A DNA stretch of 64,000 nt from Lingula anatina (lineage: Eukaryota; Brachiopoda; Lingulata; Lingulida; Lingulidae): positions 238,067 through 302,066 of the forward strand of contig NW_019775092.1 of assembly GCF_001039355.2 (NCBI RefSeq), given 5' to 3'. Shown in pieces: positions 61,927 through 64,000 of the stretch (position 1 is the stretch's first letter; each line of letters opens with the position of its first letter). The notes beneath the pieces are model-generated. The model did not search any database. It was not told where the DNA came from and worked only from the letters and a program-made list of their open reading frames with translations. A program made the position numbers and the translations under genes.

Positions 61927-62370
61927 CTGGAAAAGCACTCCGAGAGCGCAGACCTCCGCCAAGGCAGCAAAGTCTCCATCCAATGCCGTTTCAACCCTAA
62001 ATTTTCATTCTATAATGATTTACATATTTTTTTTATTTTTGATTATTGATTGATTAATAATCCGGATCACCACCAAAAACTTATCATCTGTCCCTTGGCC
62101 CACTTCTGACAGTTCCAGAAAATTCTATCAAAAGCGGTCAATAACTTAGGTTTTTGATTTTTGATTATTGATTATTGATTGATTGTTGATCTGGATCACC
62201 ACCAAAAACAAATAATCTGTTCCGTGGCCCACTTCTGACAGTTCCTGAAAATTTCATAAAAATTGGTCAATTACTTTTTCTGTTATATTGCTAACAGACA
62301 GACAGACAGACAGATAGACAGACAAACTAACGGAACCAAAAACATAACCACCTTGGCGGAGGTAATAATA
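61927..62370. mobile_element. Terminal-inverted-repeat repeat element with CCTCCGCCAAGG ends
   Basis: Perfect 13-bp inverted repeats ACCTCCGCCAAGG (61952-61964) and CCTTGGCGGAGGT (62351-62363). Inside are two tandem copies of a roughly 115-bp unit (TTGATTATTG...GGATCACCACCAAAAAC...CCACTTCTGACAGTTCC...GGTCAAT) and a GACA repeat. Non-coding. From memory, this CCTCCGCCAAGG / GGATCACCACC style is common in marine invertebrate genomes. Comparison with the duplicate unit at 63701-63720 gives an empty site, setting the outer limits. Confidence 0.75.
62040..62275 (+). repeat. Tandem 115-bp duplication inside the TIR element
   Basis: Two successive units, each with TTGATTATTGATTGAT, GGATCACCACCAAAAAC, TGGCCCACTTCTGACAGTTC and a GGTCAAT motif. 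Confidence 0.85.
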
Positions 62371-62374
62371 ATAC

Positions 62375-62657
62375 CATAAATGAAATACACAGACCAAAAA
62401 CCGAATCAGGGAAGTTAAAAATACATTAAAACTGTATCTTCTTCAAAATTTCTCCGTAAATATGACCTATTTATTTTCCTTCCAGTCAGCAGGCACAGAA
62501 AGTAAGCAGAGAATATCTGTGTAATTGTCGCTTTTTGAGAAATAATGTAATGGAACTCTGTGTTGTTTCTTTAAGAAATACTAACTGAACACTTAAGTGG
62601 CGTTTGGTCAGTTTTAATTGCGATGATTTAACTGAAGTAATCGTTGGATATGCATCT
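62375..62657 (+). repeat. Segmental duplication, left copy
   Basis: Matches 63718-64000 at a constant offset of 1343 bp with few differences. It contains AATACACAGACCAAAAACCG and a long conserved stretch ending TGCATCT. Confidence 0.95.
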
Positions 62658-62774
62658 TACATTTATGGCTTAATATGATAAAGATATGTAAATAGAAACC
62701 ATATTGTTTTTGGTCAGGCACATCAAGAGCCCCTTCTAGAGCGTATAAATGAGTCTGACTTTTAACAGCATGTG

Positions 62775-62847
62775 GGCTCCGTGGTGTAGCGGTTATCACA
62801 TCTGCCTAACACGCAGAAGGTCCCCGGTTCGATCCCGGGCGAAACCA
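62775..62847 (+). tRNA. tRNA-Val (AAC)-like, copy 3, weakened acceptor stem
   Basis: Identical to copies 1-2 except for GAAACCA at the 3' end. The acceptor stem now has two mismatches (C3-A70 and C5-A68). It is followed by ATTTTA, a weak terminator. Possibly a decaying gene. Confidence 0.6.
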
Positions 62848-63027
62848 ATTTTATATCACTTCACAAAATTCATGCAGGTATACGTGTAAGAAGCGAAAGT
62901 GCAAGTTCTGTTCCGTATCTTTATTATATCCTCTACCAGAGTTGAGATATCTTTGTGCACTTTTCTCTTAACTTTGACAGTCTGTACCCACATTCATTTA
63001 ACTCGAGAGATATCGGTGAATACTATT

Positions 63028-63203
63028 CAGGCCCGTAGCCAGGGGGGGTTGGGGGGGGGGTTTCCACTACTTTTGCTGGGGAAAGGTCCCCTCTGGGTAA
63101 AATTTGATCTAGGTACATGAAGTCTTTATGGAAAAAGGTCCACTTTTTCAAAAAAAAAAAAAAAAAAGAACCCCCCCTTTTGAAATTTCTGGCTACGAGC
63201 CTG
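63028..63203. mobile_element. hAT-like non-autonomous element (176 bp)
   Basis: 15-bp terminal inverted repeats CAGGCCCGTAGCCAG and CTGGCTACGAGCCTG (14 of 15 pair) are flanked by exact 5-bp direct repeats CTATT (63023-63027 and 63204-63208). The interior holds G, A and C runs and no open frame of note. Confidence 0.8.
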
Positions 63204-63582
63204 CTATTAGTAGTTCCAGGTACTTGCAGGAGACAGATAAAATCCACATGCTCAAAACACAGTTCTTGACGTGTGATGCCATCTAAAAGAAGTTTTGCCG
63301 AGCAAGGCAGAGTGGGATATATTTAAAAAGATGTTCAGAAAAACCACAAACGTCTGCGCTGGCCTTTTAGCAGTCTGTGTTTTTAAGTACAAAATTTTGA
63401 GTATTGACACTTTTAAATTTTTTGCTGATTTCTAACCATATTTTTAGCACAAATAAAAGAAAAATAAGTTATCTGACCGTCGGACGATAATTTCTGATTA
63501 CAAATTGTATTGTTTCTGTCACGCAATCACAAATAGCCCCAGTCTGGAGCCTAGAAATGAGTTTGTAAATGTGAAGCATGTC

Positions 63583-63655
63583 TGCTCCGTGGTGAAGCGA
63601 TTATCACATCTGCCTAACACGCAGAAGGTCCCCGGTTCGATCCCTGGATGAACCA
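63583..63655 (+). pseudogene. tRNA-Val (AAC) pseudogene, copy 4
   Basis: The anticodon arm and A/B boxes are largely kept, but the acceptor stem TGCTCCG/ATGAACC has four mismatches, the T stem has one (CCCGG/CCTGG), and the D arm is changed (GTGAAGCGA). Unlikely to yield a functional tRNA. Confidence 0.8.
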
Positions 63656-63717
63656 CTTTTATATCACTTTCCAAAATTAAAAAAAAAACACGAAAAAGCA
63701 AAAGTGAATAATTATAA

Positions 63718-64000
63718 CATAAATAAAATACACAGACCAAAAACCGAATCAGGCAAAGGAAAAATACATTAGAACTGTATCTTCTTCAAAATTTCTACGT
63801 AAATATGACCTATTTATTTTCCTTCCAGTCAGCAGGCACAGAAAGTCAGCAAATAATATCTGTGTGATTGTCGCTTTTTGAGAAATAATGTAATGGAACT
63901 CTGTGCTGTTTCTTTAAGAAATACTAACTGAACACTTAAGTGGCGTTTGGTCAGTTTTAATTGTGATGATTTAACTGAAGTAATCGTTGGATATGCATCT
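63718..64000 (+). repeat. Segmental duplication, right copy (cut by window end)
   Basis: Second copy of 62375-62657, running to the last base of the window. The pattern predicts another tRNA-Val-like copy soon after the window edge. Confidence 0.95.

Overview
This is a draft-assembly window from an animal nuclear genome. Three intron-aware gene models (two of them spliced), long AT-rich non-coding stretches, many CT/GA, CA and G-run microsatellites, several small terminal-inverted-repeat elements and a tRNA-Val repeat cluster all fit a marine lophotrochozoan, most likely a mollusc. That phylum is an inference from protein similarity and repeat style. No bacterial, viral or CRISPR signature was seen.

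Layout. 1-10426: no gene; microsatellites, a 61-bp Z-DNA-prone tract, and a 1.2-1.3 kb sequence present in more than one copy across single-N joins (6944-9647). 10427-11632 (minus): intronless FBXL14, an F-box/leucine-rich-repeat ubiquitin-ligase receptor. 11667-29132: large non-coding interval with one motif-dense candidate enhancer (about 19740-20040) and a candidate noncoding first exon of the next gene (about 25950-26655). 29229-54100 (plus): a complete four-exon Wnt5 gene, 364 aa, with introns of about 6.1, 8.9 and 8.7 kb. Intron 1 holds a second single-N duplication (29592-32615). Intron 2 ends in an odd array of CCAAT/ATTGG and ACGTC motifs, and intron 3 holds a 109-bp N gap. 57833-60266 (minus): a secreted C-type lectin with a Thr-rich stalk, convergent with Wnt5. 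60937-64000: four tRNA-Val(AAC)-like copies inside duplicated units, interleaved with three small inverted-repeat elements.

How the parts relate. FBXL14 and Wnt5 stand head to head about 17.5 kb apart. From memory, human FBXL14 and WNT5B are neighbours in the same divergent arrangement, so this looks like an ancient bilaterian microsynteny block; the non-coding DNA between and inside the two genes is where Wnt5 control elements would be expected. The lectin and the tRNA cluster look like unrelated neighbours. All four isolated single Ns sit at junctions between near-identical sequence, which points to uncollapsed haplotypes and not biological tandem repeats.
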